The notes beneath the pieces are model-generated. The model was not told the DNA's origin and did not search any database. It saw only the letters and a list, made by a program, of their open reading frames with translations. A stretch of 50,640 nucleotides of DNA, from assembly GCA_964552035.1 (NCBI GenBank), contig CAZKFN010000005.1, positions 1 through 50,640 on the forward strand, in the 5' to 3' direction. Position 1 is the stretch's first letter; each line of letters opens with the position of its first letter. This document shows positions 27,689-36,574 of the stretch, in pieces. Both the position numbers and the translations under genes were made by a program. The DNA comes from CAZKFN01 sp964552035 (GTDB lineage: Bacteria; Bacteroidota; Bacteroidia; Flavobacteriales_E; Vicingaceae).

Positions 27689-28999
27689 TTACTTGTCTCT
27701 AAAAAATATCTGAATTGGCACTCCAGAATAATCAAAGTTTTCCCTTAATCTATTTTCTATAAATCGCTTATAAGATTCTTTAATGTACTTAGGATGACTG
27801 CAATAAAAAACAAAAGTTGGTTTAAAAGTAGGTAACATAGAAACAAACTTAATTTTTGAATATCTTCCTTTTACTGAAGGAGGAGGAGTTTTTTCTATAA
27901 TTGGCAACATCACCTTATTCAATTTTGATGTGCTTATCTTTTTCTTTCTATTTTCATAAACTTGAACCGCTTGCTTTAGTACTTCAAATATTTTTTGCTT
28001 TTTAATAACAGAAGTAAAAAGAATCGGGACATCCGTAAAAGGAGCTAACTTATCGATGATTTGATTTTTGAATTTAAGCATGGTATTGGCATCCTTATCT
28101 TTCACCAAGTCCCATTTATTAACCATTATTACTAAACCCTTCTTATTTTTTAAAATAACTTTTAAGATGTTCATATCTTGTGCCATAACGCCTTGAGTTG
28201 CATCTAATAACAAAATGCAGACATCTGCATTTTCGATGGCTCTAATGGTTCTCATAACCGAATAAAACTCAACGTCCTCATTAACCTTTCCTTTCTTCCG
28301 TAAACCTGCAGTATCTACTAACATCAAATCAAAGCCATAGGCTTTATAAGGTGTACTAATGGCATCTCTAGTTGTTCCCGGCACATCCGTAACTATATTT
28401 CTTTCTTCTCCTAGTAAGGTATTTAAAAAAGAAGATTTCCCCACATTGGGTCTTCCCACAATTGAAATTTGAGGAATATCTGTCGGTGCTTCTTCCTGAT
28501 TATCTTTAAAACAGGCTATCACATCGTCTAATAAATCACCTGTTCCACTACCATTTATAGAAGAAATCGGATAAATTATTTCCCCCAATCCAAAGGAATA
28601 AAACTCCGAAGCATCCATAATGCGTTTGGTGTTATCTGCTTTGTTAGCTATTACAAATATTTTTTTATTAGACTTTCTGAGAATATTAGCCACCAACTCA
28701 TCCAAATCCGTAATGCCTACTACTACGTCAACTACAAAAAGAATAACAGAAGCCTCTTCAATTGCTAAGTAAACTTGTTTTCTAATATCCTCTTCAAAAA
28801 TATCATCAGAACCTTTTACATATCCTCCGGTATCGATTAAGGTAAACTCTTTTCCTCCCCAAATCACCTTGTCGTATTGCCTGTCTCGTGTCACTCCACT
28901 TCTTTCATCTACTATGGCTTTCCTACTTTCCGTAAGCCGATTAAAAAGAGTGGATTTCCCCACATTAGGTCTTCCTACTATTGCTACAATATTGCTCAT
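27689..28999 (-). CDS. der: GTPase Der (EngA), 50S subunit assembly
   Basis: The 436-residue protein has the hallmark of Der: two consecutive G domains. The first P-loop is GRPNVGKST (residues 9-17) with DTGGY and NKAD; the second is GRPNVGKSSFLN (about 180) with DTAGLRKKGKVNEDVEFYS and NKWD. A KH-like C-terminal domain (about 350-436) ends KRFIENRLRENFDYSGVPIQIFFR. The length is normal for the family. Der is needed for maturation of the large ribosomal subunit. It starts 9 bases after era and shares its transcript. Confidence 0.95.
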   Translation of the reverse strand: MSNIVAIVGRPNVGKSTLFNRLTESRKAIVDERSGVTRDRQYDKVIWGGKEFTLIDTGGYVKGSDDIFEEDIRKQVYLAIEEASVILFVVDVVVGITDLDELVANILRKSNKKIFVIANKADNTKRIMDASEFYSFGLGEIIYPISSINGSGTGDLLDDVIACFKDNQEEAPTDIPQISIVGRPNVGKSSFLNTLLGEERNIVTDVPGTTRDAISTPYKAYGFDLMLVDTAGLRKKGKVNEDVEFYSVMRTIRAIENADVCILLLDATQGVMAQDMNILKVILKNKKGLVIMVNKWDLVKDKDANTMLKFKNQIIDKLAPFTDVPILFTSVIKKQKIFEVLKQAVQVYENRKKKISTSKLNKVMLPIIEKTPPPSVKGRYSKIKFVSMLPTFKPTFVFYCSHPKYIKESYKRFIENRLRENFDYSGVPIQIFFRDK

Positions 29000-29008
29000 T
29001 TTTTTCTA

Positions 29009-29887
29009 TTAAAGATATCCGAATCGCTTCAATTGCTTTTCGTCATTTCGCCAATCTTTATTGACTTTGACAAATAAATTTAAATAAATCTTCTTTTCAA
29101 AAAACACCTCTAAATCCTGTCTCGCTGATTTCCCTATTCCTTTTAATTTCCTTCCTCCTTTTCCTATCATAATCCCTTTTTGCGAATCCCTAGCCACATA
29201 AATTATAGCAGCAATTCGTATAATTTCTTCTTCCTCTTTAAATTCTTCTACTACAACTTCTGCTGAGTATGGTATTTCTTGTTGAAAGTGCATTAAAATC
29301 TTTTCTCTAATTTTTTCTTCTACAAAAAATCGCTCAGATTTATCTGTTAAAGTGTCTTTAGGATAATAAGGAGGACATTCTGGTAGAAGTTCCACAATGC
29401 GTTCTTTTAAGAGATCGATTTGAAAATTGTGTAAGGCAGAAATGGGTATTATTTCTGAATTTGGGAAGATTGTCGCCCAGTGCTCGATTTGTGCTTCCAG
29501 CTTATCTTGTTCACTTAGGTCAATTTTATTAATCAATACTATCACGGGCACTTCTGTACTTTGCAAAAAGGAGCGTAAAGTTTCATCTGCAAAATTCTTC
29601 TGTCCACATTCCAGCATCAATAAAAACAAATCAGCATCTTCAAGTGCTTCTTTCACAAACTTCATCATCCCTTCTTGCAGCTTGTAGGCAGGATCTATAA
29701 TTCCAGGGGTATCTGAATATACAATTTGATAATTTTCTCCATTGACAATCCCCATGATTCTATGGCGTGTAGTTTGCGATTTATCGGTTATGATAGAAAG
29801 CCTTTCCCCTACTAATAGATTCATTAGAGTAGACTTCCCTACATTGGGATGTCCAATAATATTCACAAACCCCGAGCGATGTTTCAT
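29009..29887 (-). CDS. era: GTPase Era, 16S rRNA maturation
   Basis: The 292-residue protein has one G domain with P-loop GHPNVGKST (residues 12-20), switch II DTPGI and NKID. A C-terminal KH domain carries the RNA-binding loop MIGKGGRKLKGIGKSARQDLE. The length and order match E. coli Era (301 residues). Era binds the 3' end of 16S rRNA and promotes 30S assembly. It lies between infB (109 bases upstream) and der (9 bases downstream) on the minus strand. No convincing separate promoter is visible in the 109-base gap, so readthrough from infB is possible. Confidence 0.95.
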   Translation of the reverse strand: MKHRSGFVNIIGHPNVGKSTLMNLLVGERLSIITDKSQTTRHRIMGIVNGENYQIVYSDTPGIIDPAYKLQEGMMKFVKEALEDADLFLLMLECGQKNFADETLRSFLQSTEVPVIVLINKIDLSEQDKLEAQIEHWATIFPNSEIIPISALHNFQIDLLKERIVELLPECPPYYPKDTLTDKSERFFVEEKIREKILMHFQQEIPYSAEVVVEEFKEEEEIIRIAAIIYVARDSQKGIMIGKGGRKLKGIGKSARQDLEVFFEKKIYLNLFVKVNKDWRNDEKQLKRFGYL

Positions 29888-29996
29888 TTTTTTAATTTTA
29901 TAGGTTTTTGCTAGGTTTGTGAAAGCTAGGAAGACCTGATTTTACACTTTAGTGAATAAAAAGCAATACATCATTGAAGGAATTTCTTTAAAGAAT

Positions 29997-32807
29997 TTAA
30001 AGGGTTTGTTTTACCTCTACCTCTTCAAATGATTCAATAATATCACCAACCTTAATATCGTTATAGTTAGCGATATTTAATCCACATTCATAGCCTTTAG
30101 CAACCTCTTTTACATCATCTTTAAAACGCTTTAAAGATCCTAACTCACCCGTATAAACCACTATACCATCTCGGATCAGGCGCACTTTATTATTTCTACT
30201 TACCTTCCCATCAAGTACCATACAACCAGCAATAGTTCCTACTTTAGATATTCTAAAAGTTTCTCTTATTTCGATTGAAGCTGTAACTTTCTCTTCTACC
30301 TTAGGTTTAAGCATACCTTCCATTGCAGATTTCAGTTCATCAATTGCATCGTAGATAACAGAATACAAACGAATATCTATTTCCTCTTGTTCTGCAATTT
30401 TTCTAGCATTAACTGAAGGTCTTACTTGGAATCCAATAATCAAAGCATCAGAAGCAGCAGCTAACATCACATCAGATTCTGTAATTTGTCCTACTGATTT
30501 GTGAATGATATTAACTTGAATTTGCTCCGTTGATAATTTTAATAAGGAATCGGAAAGTGCTTCAATTGAACCATCCATATCTCCTTTAACAATGATGTTA
30601 AGTTCTTGGAAATCCCCAATAGCAATTCTTCTACCAATCTCATCTAGAGTAATGTGCTTTCTAGTTCTTGCTCCTTGTTCTCGTTGCAACTGTAATCTGT
30701 TTGTTGCAATACTTCTTGCTTCCCGCTCATCATCCATAACGATAAACTTATCTCCAGCAGATGGCGCTCCACTTAATCCTAAAATGGAAACGGGAATAGA
30801 AGGCCCTGCAACATTTATTTCTTTACCTCTCTCGTTATGCATAGCTTTTACCCTACCAGAGAAAGGTCCTGCAAGGATAATATCTCCTACCTTTAAAGTT
30901 CCATTTCTAACTAAAACAGTGGTTACATATCCTCTTCCTTTATCTAAAGATGCTTCAATAACAACACCTCTAGCATTCCTTTTAGGGTTGGCTTTTAATT
31001 CTTGTAACTCTGCCTCAAGAAGAACTTTTTCCAATAGTTCGCCAATTCCTATCCCTTTCTTTGCAGAAACCTCTTGGGCTTGATATTTCCCTCCCCACTC
31101 TTCAACCAAGATGTTCATTTGCGAAAGCTCTTCACGAATTTTATCCGGATTAGCTGTAGGTTTATCTACCTTATTTAAAGCAAATACAATAGGAACTCCA
31201 GCTGCTTGGGCGTGATTAATGGCCTCTTTGGTTTGAGGCATCACATTGTCATCCGTTGCAATAACCACAATGGCTACATCGGTTACTTGAGCTCCTCTAG
31301 CACGCATAGCGGTAAAAGCTTCGTGACCTGGAGTGTCTAAAAAAGTGATCTTTTTCTTATTGGAAAGTTCAACATTATAAGCTCCAATATGCTGTGTAAT
31401 TCCTCCTGCTTCACCAGCAATCACATTGGCTTTACGAATACTATCCAACAAGGAAGTTTTCCCATGGTCAACGTGCCCCATAACAGTTACAATAGGATAA
31501 CGCTCCACTAAATCTGCAGGATCATCCTCCTCCTCTTCAATTATCTCTTGAGCCTCAGGTTTAATAAATTCTAGTTCAAATCCAAACTCTTCAGCAACAA
31601 TAATTAATGTTTCTGCATCTAATCTTTGGTTTATAGAAACAAACAAACCTAAAGACATACAAGCGGAGATAACTTCATTGACATCCACATCCATTAGAGA
31701 AGCTAGCTCATTAGCTGTAACAAATTCTGTTACTTCCAAAACGCTTTGTTGTGCTTCTGCCTCCTCAGCCTCTCTTTGTGCTTGTTCACTAGCAGCTTCA
31801 CGTTTTTGTCTTCTATATTTAGCCCCTTTAGTTTTTTTACCAGACCCTCCAGTTAATCTAGCTAAAGTATTTTTAATTTGCTCTTGAATTTCCTTATCCG
31901 ATAATTCAAGCTCCTCTTTCTTATCTTTTTTACTCCCTTTCTTTCTTGAGCCAGATGGCTTATCGTGGATCCTTCTTCGTTTACGCTTGGGTTTTTGAGT
32001 CTCTTTTTGATCGGAGGATGAGGCCACTGGTTTCTTTTCTTTTTTCTCCGGTAATTTAATTTTACCAAGTACAGTAACTCCTTCTAACTTTTCAACATCA
32101 GTTATGTGCCTTTTGGGTTCCCTCTCAGCCGCCAATCTTTTTTCTTCTGCTTCTGCCTTCTCCTTTGCTTCTTGCTTAGCTTTTTCTTCTTTCCCTTTCT
32201 TTTCAAGCGCAGCAGCAACTTCAGCTTCTTTCTTTTCTTGTTTTTCTAGCTGCTTTTCTTCTTTGGTCTTCCTTCTCGGGCGTGTGCGGCTATCTATGGC
32301 ATCTAAATCAATTCTACCAACCACTCTAGGTCCACTTCCATCGAATTTATCTTCTTCTACTTTCTTAATTAGAGGTGCAGCTCCTTTTGTCGCTTTTTCT
32401 TCTTCTTTGGTTTCTTCAACCTTTTCTTTAACTACCTCCTCATCTTCTTGAATTTTTTCTTCTTTCACCTCTACTTCCTGAGCTTTTACTACCGGTTCTT
32501 CTTCTACCGCTTCTATTTTTTCTTCTAGGAAGTCTTCTTGTTCTTTACTGTCCTCTTCTACTGCACCTAATGTCGTTTCAATTGATACAGTTTCTCGATC
32601 AGTAGTAGGCATACTAATATTCTTTGATTCCTCTTTCGCGCTTTTTTCAGATTGGAATTCTTCGTGTAAAATATCATATACCTTTGGATCAATTTTAGTA
32701 TTGGGCTTACCATCTACTTCAATCCCTTTAGAGTCAAGGAACTCAACGATGGTGCTAATACCAACATTTAATTCTCTGGCAACCTTACTTAATCTCTTAT
32801 TAGCCAT
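29997..32807 (-). CDS. infB: Translation initiation factor IF-2
   Basis: The 936-residue protein delivers initiator tRNA to the ribosome. The N-terminal region (1-5: MANKR, then the IF2_N motif VARELNVGISTIVEFLDSKG) is followed by about 280 residues of low-complexity Lys/Glu/Arg sequence (roughly 60-330), typical of long IF-2 forms. A second IF2_N domain (LEVTEFVTANELASLMDVDVNEVI) comes next, and the G domain has GHVDHGKTS from residue 444, DTPGHEAF and NKVD. Domains II-IV and the initiator tRNA-binding C-terminus follow. The length is usual for Bacteroidetes, where the acidic/basic linker varies. It follows nusA by 42 bases in the classic rimP-nusA-infB order. Confidence 0.96.
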   Translation of the reverse strand: MANKRLSKVARELNVGISTIVEFLDSKGIEVDGKPNTKIDPKVYDILHEEFQSEKSAKEESKNISMPTTDRETVSIETTLGAVEEDSKEQEDFLEEKIEAVEEEPVVKAQEVEVKEEKIQEDEEVVKEKVEETKEEEKATKGAAPLIKKVEEDKFDGSGPRVVGRIDLDAIDSRTRPRRKTKEEKQLEKQEKKEAEVAAALEKKGKEEKAKQEAKEKAEAEEKRLAAEREPKRHITDVEKLEGVTVLGKIKLPEKKEKKPVASSSDQKETQKPKRKRRRIHDKPSGSRKKGSKKDKKEELELSDKEIQEQIKNTLARLTGGSGKKTKGAKYRRQKREAASEQAQREAEEAEAQQSVLEVTEFVTANELASLMDVDVNEVISACMSLGLFVSINQRLDAETLIIVAEEFGFELEFIKPEAQEIIEEEEDDPADLVERYPIVTVMGHVDHGKTSLLDSIRKANVIAGEAGGITQHIGAYNVELSNKKKITFLDTPGHEAFTAMRARGAQVTDVAIVVIATDDNVMPQTKEAINHAQAAGVPIVFALNKVDKPTANPDKIREELSQMNILVEEWGGKYQAQEVSAKKGIGIGELLEKVLLEAELQELKANPKRNARGVVIEASLDKGRGYVTTVLVRNGTLKVGDIILAGPFSGRVKAMHNERGKEINVAGPSIPVSILGLSGAPSAGDKFIVMDDEREARSIATNRLQLQREQGARTRKHITLDEIGRRIAIGDFQELNIIVKGDMDGSIEALSDSLLKLSTEQIQVNIIHKSVGQITESDVMLAAASDALIIGFQVRPSVNARKIAEQEEIDIRLYSVIYDAIDELKSAMEGMLKPKVEEKVTASIEIRETFRISKVGTIAGCMVLDGKVSRNNKVRLIRDGIVVYTGELGSLKRFKDDVKEVAKGYECGLNIANYNDIKVGDIIESFEEVEVKQTL

Positions 32808-32849
32808 ATAAAATGCTTCTCTTTTTTACTTGTTTTCTTTTAGCAAAAT

Positions 32850-34091
32850 TTACTCAAATTCTGCTGATAATATATCTTTTACGTTCTCTATTGTCTCTTC
32901 TTCTAAATCCGTTCTTCTCAAAAGCTCTTCATTGCTAATTCTCAAAACATTCTTTGCTGTATCACAACCAATAGCTTTTAATTCATTAATTACCCAATCT
33001 TCAATTTCATCAGCAAACTCCTCTAAAGCTACATCATCTTCACTATCTACTGTAGCATCTTCTCTATAAACATCAATTTCATAGCCGGTAAGCTTACCCG
33101 CTAATTTAATGTTATGCCCTCCTCTTCCAATAGCTAGAGAAATTTGATCTGAGGCTAAATCAACCTCGGCTCTCCCTGTTTCTTCATCGAGTTTTATACT
33201 AGAAATCTTAGCAGGACTCAAAGCTCTAGCAATATACAATTGGGTATTGGTCGTATAATTTATTACATCAATATTTTCATTTCTCAACTCACGAACAATT
33301 CCATGAATCCTAGAACCCTTCATTCCTACACAAGCTCCAACTGGATCAATCCTATCATCATAGGATTCCACTGCAACTTTTGCACGTTCCCCTGGTTCAC
33401 GAACGATGTTTTTAATGGTAATTAATCCATCAAAAATTTCAGGCACTTCCATTTCAAATAATCGCTCTAAAAATACTGGTGATGTTCTGGATAAAGTAAT
33501 TAAAGGTTTGTTATTTTTCATCTCTACCTTTTTCACTACAGCTCTAATACTATCTCCCTTCTTGAAGTAGTCGTTAGGTATTTGTTCACTTTTAGGAAGA
33601 ATAAGCTCATTGTCATCGTCGTCTAACACCAACAACTCTCGTTTCCAAACTTGGTAAACTTCTCCATTTATAATTTCTCCAACACGCTCTTCGTATTGCT
33701 TAAATATATTATCTTTCTCTAATTCTAATACCTTAGAAATTAAATTTTGTCTTAGAGCTAAAACAGCTCTTCTTCCAAAATCGCTAAGCTTAACTTCTTC
33801 AGAAACCTCCTCTCCAATCTCAAAGTCTGATTCTATCTTGATAGCTTCAGAGAATGCTATCTGCATATTCTCATCTTCTACCATCCCGTCTTCTACTATT
33901 TCCCTATTTCTCCATAACTCCAAGTCCCCTTTATCAATATTTAAAATAACATCGAAATTCTCATCCGTACCATACTTTTTAATTATCATACTTCGAAAAA
34001 CCGTTTCCAAAATACTCATCATTGTTGGTCTATCAATGTCCTTAAACTCCTTAAACTCTGCAAAGGATTCAGTTAAATTTATCTTATCCAT
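32850..34091 (-). CDS. nusA: Transcription termination/antitermination factor NusA
   Basis: The 413-residue protein has the NusA N-terminal RNA-polymerase-binding domain, an S1 domain (about 130-200, NGEVYQVWKRELLVLDDD), then two KH domains with VGMKGSRIHGIVRELRNENIDVI and SLAIGRGGHNIKLAGKLTGYEIDV. A short C-terminal helical domain ends in LRRTDLEEETIENVKDILSAEFE. It lacks the two acidic repeats of E. coli NusA (495 residues), as usual in this phylum. NusA modulates pausing, termination and rRNA antitermination. The gene begins 5 bases after rimP. In E. coli NusA controls its own operon, which makes the hairpin at 34584-34608 interesting. Confidence 0.96.
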   Translation of the reverse strand: MDKINLTESFAEFKEFKDIDRPTMMSILETVFRSMIIKKYGTDENFDVILNIDKGDLELWRNREIVEDGMVEDENMQIAFSEAIKIESDFEIGEEVSEEVKLSDFGRRAVLALRQNLISKVLELEKDNIFKQYEERVGEIINGEVYQVWKRELLVLDDDDNELILPKSEQIPNDYFKKGDSIRAVVKKVEMKNNKPLITLSRTSPVFLERLFEMEVPEIFDGLITIKNIVREPGERAKVAVESYDDRIDPVGACVGMKGSRIHGIVRELRNENIDVINYTTNTQLYIARALSPAKISSIKLDEETGRAEVDLASDQISLAIGRGGHNIKLAGKLTGYEIDVYREDATVDSEDDVALEEFADEIEDWVINELKAIGCDTAKNVLRISNEELLRRTDLEEETIENVKDILSAEFE

Positions 34092-34096
34092 TATTT

Positions 34097-34564
34097 TTAT
34101 TTGAAAGATATTATCACTTTTGTTTCTTTGAGCTCCTTCTGAGGAACTCTCATGGTTTTAGTTATTAATTGTTTCTTTTTTTTACCTTCTACTTTTTCTT
34201 TTACTTGTTGTTGGATTACCACTTCCTCTTCATCTGCTGAATGCAAAATTCCCTTCATCCATTCCCCACTATTTAAAGTTAGCTTGACTTCTCTTCCTAA
34301 ATGCTTTTGATATTGCTTCAAAAGCTTAAGTGGTTGGTCCAATCCCGCCGAGCTAACCATTAACTCGTAATCTTCTACATCCCTATCTAATTGACCCTCT
34401 ATTGCTCTACTAATTGCAACACAATCATCAATTTTTACTCCTTCATTCCCATCAATAATTACTCGAATCTGATTGGAGCTACTCACCTTAATCTCAACTA
34501 TATAATAAGCTGTATCTGCGATTTCCTCCTCTACTATATGAGCTATTTTTGACTCGCTAATCAT
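34097..34564 (-). CDS. rimP: Ribosome maturation factor RimP
   Basis: The 155-residue protein has the RimP fold: an N-terminal alpha/beta domain with ADTAYYIVEIKVSSSNQIRVIIDGNEGVKIDDCVAISRAIEGQLD, the conserved YELMVSSAGLDQPL, and a C-terminal SH3-like domain (LGREVKLTLNSGEWMKGIL). RimP is needed for 30S maturation. It is the first gene of the rimP-nusA-infB run. Upstream on the minus strand are a TAnnTTTG-type promoter and a terminator-like hairpin within the predicted leader. The start ATG (34564) is chosen because the preceding stretch holds that hairpin and no in-frame extension. Confidence 0.93.
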   Translation of the reverse strand: MISESKIAHIVEEEIADTAYYIVEIKVSSSNQIRVIIDGNEGVKIDDCVAISRAIEGQLDRDVEDYELMVSSAGLDQPLKLLKQYQKHLGREVKLTLNSGEWMKGILHSADEEEVVIQQQVKEKVEGKKKKQLITKTMRVPQKELKETKVIISFK

Positions 34565-34583
34565 CCTATTTATTCCTTTTATG

Positions 34584-34608
34584 AAAAGAGGGGACTTCCG
34601 TCCCCTCT
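34584..34608 (-). promoter_or_regulatory. Terminator-like hairpin in the rimP-nusA-infB leader
   Basis: On the minus strand AGAGGGGAC and GTCCCCTCT form a perfect 9-bp, GC-rich stem around a GGAA (GNRA-type) loop, followed by TTTTC. It lies between the predicted promoter (34633-34640) and the rimP ATG, so it would be in the mRNA leader. A further AGAGGG at 34617-34622 can pair with the CCCTCT of the 3' arm, giving an alternative structure. Confidence 0.6.
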
Positions 34609-34632
34609 CTTATTTTCCCTCTAAATTCAGGG

Positions 34633-34640
34633 CAAAAGTA
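34633..34640 (-). promoter_or_regulatory. Bacteroidetes -7 promoter element of rimP-nusA-infB
   Basis: CAAAAGTA on the plus strand is TACTTTTG on the minus strand, an exact TAnnTTTG match, about 70 bases upstream of the rimP ATG. The other 105 bases up to the MORN gene stop show only AT-rich sequence. Confidence 0.5.
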
Positions 34641-34745
34641 ATCATTTTTAACTTAGAATAAGTTTTTATGCTCTTTTTATCATTTATATTTTTGTTATAC
34701 AAAATAAAAAATTCCTAATTTTTCCAAAAAGTAATTTTTAAAATA

Positions 34746-36461
34746 TCAATCTTCACTAACTTTTTCCCCCTTCTTATACTGTATTTTTATTTTTAATTCC
34801 CCTTCCTTCTTACCATAAAACTTAAACCAACCATGAGGAATACCATCTCTATATTGCTTCTCACTCTCCAAAGTACCTATTTCATGCCAACTTTTAACTA
34901 AACCCTCCTGTCTTCCTCCTTTATAATTGACTTCCCTCATCTTATTGCCATTTTCATAATAATGTTCCCATTTACCTTCATATTTCCCCTCCTTATAATT
35001 TCCTTCATCTCTGAGCTTACCGTTTGCATACCAACTCTTCCTTTCCCCATGGAGCACTCCTTCTTTGTATGTTTCATACAATTCCTGATTCCCATTTTCA
35101 GCAAAATAAGACCAAATCTTATTTTTGTTCCCCATTTTATATTCCCCTTCATATCTTAAATTACCATTGGTATACCAACCTTTCCAACTGCCGTGCATTA
35201 ACCCTCCTTTAAAATGTCCCACATCCTGCTTTTCCCCTGTAGTATAATTGCTAATCCATTCTCCTTCTTCTAAATTATTCTCATATTTCCCTTTAATAAT
35301 TAAATTTCCATTTTCATGCCAAATTTGCCATAAACTATCTTTATTGTCTTCTTTATAATAGCCCTGTTTCCAAAGGCTCCCATCTGCATAAAAATATTCC
35401 CAAAAACCATTTCTCTGTCCTTCATTAAAAGTCCCTTTACTTAATAATTGGGTGGTATCTTTATAATAATAATACCATTGCCCATCTTGTAAACCATTTT
35501 TAAATTCACCTTTCATATCTATCGTTCCATTGGGATTATACCACACCCATTCTCCTTCTTTTTTACCCTTATTATACCTCCCAAAATCTGCCAATCGAGC
35601 ATTTTGAAAATAACTTTTATATTCCCCCTCTTCTTTTCCTTCTTGATAATTGATATCTCTCCTTAAAGTCCCATCTTCATAATAGTATTTCCATTCTCCA
35701 TCTTTTTTATCTTCCTTATAAGTTCCCTCCCATTCTATTTTGCCATTGGTAAAATAAGTTGCCCAATATCCATTAGCTGTTCCTTTTTTATAAGTTTTAA
35801 TTTCACTTTTAATCCCCTCCTCCGTATAAAACACCCATTCCCCATCTTTTTTCTTTTGAACTACCTTACCTTTTAAATTCAATTCCCCATTGCTCCAAAA
35901 TTCTATAATCTCGCCATTTCCATCCTTCACAGTTGGATTACCCTTTTCATCATAAAACTCAATAATATTTTCTTCCCCATCTTCATATATAACATACTCT
36001 TTCAATTGCTGATTCGCATACCATTCCGTCCACTTCCCCACTTTCACGTCTTGTTGATATACTCCTTCCCTTAATTTATTCCCATTTTCATGAAAAAATA
36101 TCCATAGGCTATCTTTAAATCCTTTATCGAAATAACCTTTTAACTCTACTTGTCCGCTAGAATAGTAGGTTGTAAATAAGCTATCTCTCATGGCCCTATG
36201 GAAAGTTCCCTCTTCTTTTATTTTACCATTATCAAAATAGTTCTGAAATGATCCATTTAATTCTCCAAAATCATAGGTCACTTTTTGTTGAAGCACACCT
36301 TCTTTATTATAAAATTTCCACTCTCCATCTTCAACCCCACCTTGAATTAAAAACCCCTCAGCTTTTAGTTTCCCATTCTCCCAATGATACTCAATGGGGT
36401 CTTGAGCAAAAAGAAGAGTTGCTAAAGCAGATAAAAAAATGAACCCTATTATTTTTTTCAT
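34746..36461 (-). CDS. Large MORN-repeat (YwqK-type) secreted protein
   Basis: The 571-residue protein has a signal peptide (1-19, FLSALATLLFAQ). Over twenty tandem repeats of about 22-24 residues then fill the rest of the protein. The repeat unit is of the form 'G-x-W-x-x-Y-Y-x-N-G-x-L-x-x-E-G-x-Y-K-x-G-K-x-D-G', as in DGQWYYYYKDTTQLLSKG and GKWEHYYENGNKMREVNY. This is the MORN_2/YwqK family, which databases often call 'toxin-antitoxin system YwqK antitoxin' without support in this phylum. Such repeats fold as a beta-solenoid that could bind lipid, peptidoglycan or protein at the cell surface. No toxin gene is adjacent. It has a TAnnTTTG promoter upstream and is divergent from the phosphodiesterase gene. 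Confidence 0.85.
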   Translation of the reverse strand: MKKIIGFIFLSALATLLFAQDPIEYHWENGKLKAEGFLIQGGVEDGEWKFYNKEGVLQQKVTYDFGELNGSFQNYFDNGKIKEEGTFHRAMRDSLFTTYYSSGQVELKGYFDKGFKDSLWIFFHENGNKLREGVYQQDVKVGKWTEWYANQQLKEYVIYEDGEENIIEFYDEKGNPTVKDGNGEIIEFWSNGELNLKGKVVQKKKDGEWVFYTEEGIKSEIKTYKKGTANGYWATYFTNGKIEWEGTYKEDKKDGEWKYYYEDGTLRRDINYQEGKEEGEYKSYFQNARLADFGRYNKGKKEGEWVWYNPNGTIDMKGEFKNGLQDGQWYYYYKDTTQLLSKGTFNEGQRNGFWEYFYADGSLWKQGYYKEDNKDSLWQIWHENGNLIIKGKYENNLEEGEWISNYTTGEKQDVGHFKGGLMHGSWKGWYTNGNLRYEGEYKMGNKNKIWSYFAENGNQELYETYKEGVLHGERKSWYANGKLRDEGNYKEGKYEGKWEHYYENGNKMREVNYKGGRQEGLVKSWHEIGTLESEKQYRDGIPHGWFKFYGKKEGELKIKIQYKKGEKVSED

Positions 36462-36483
36462 GGTATTTCCTTTGTTCTTTTAA

Positions 36484-36491
36484 CAAAAGTA
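36484..36491 (-). promoter_or_regulatory. Bacteroidetes -7 promoter element of the MORN-repeat gene
   Basis: CAAAAGTA on the plus strand reads TACTTTTG on the minus strand and lies 22 bases upstream of the ATG at 36461. It is the same octamer as before rimP. Confidence 0.45.
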
Positions 36492-36574
36492 ATTTTATCT
36501 TTAAGTATATCTATACACACAATAAACATTTACTAACAATTTTAGCTGAAAAATTTTTTTTACTTTTACCTTTA

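Noticed and set aside
30592..32451. Long plus-strand open frames antisense to infB
   Set aside because: Ser/Leu-rich translations are the antisense shadow of the Lys/Glu-rich IF-2 coding strand.
34746..36461. Toxin-antitoxin locus (YwqK label)
   Set aside because: The protein is exported and composed only of MORN repeats, and no toxin-like gene is adjacent.
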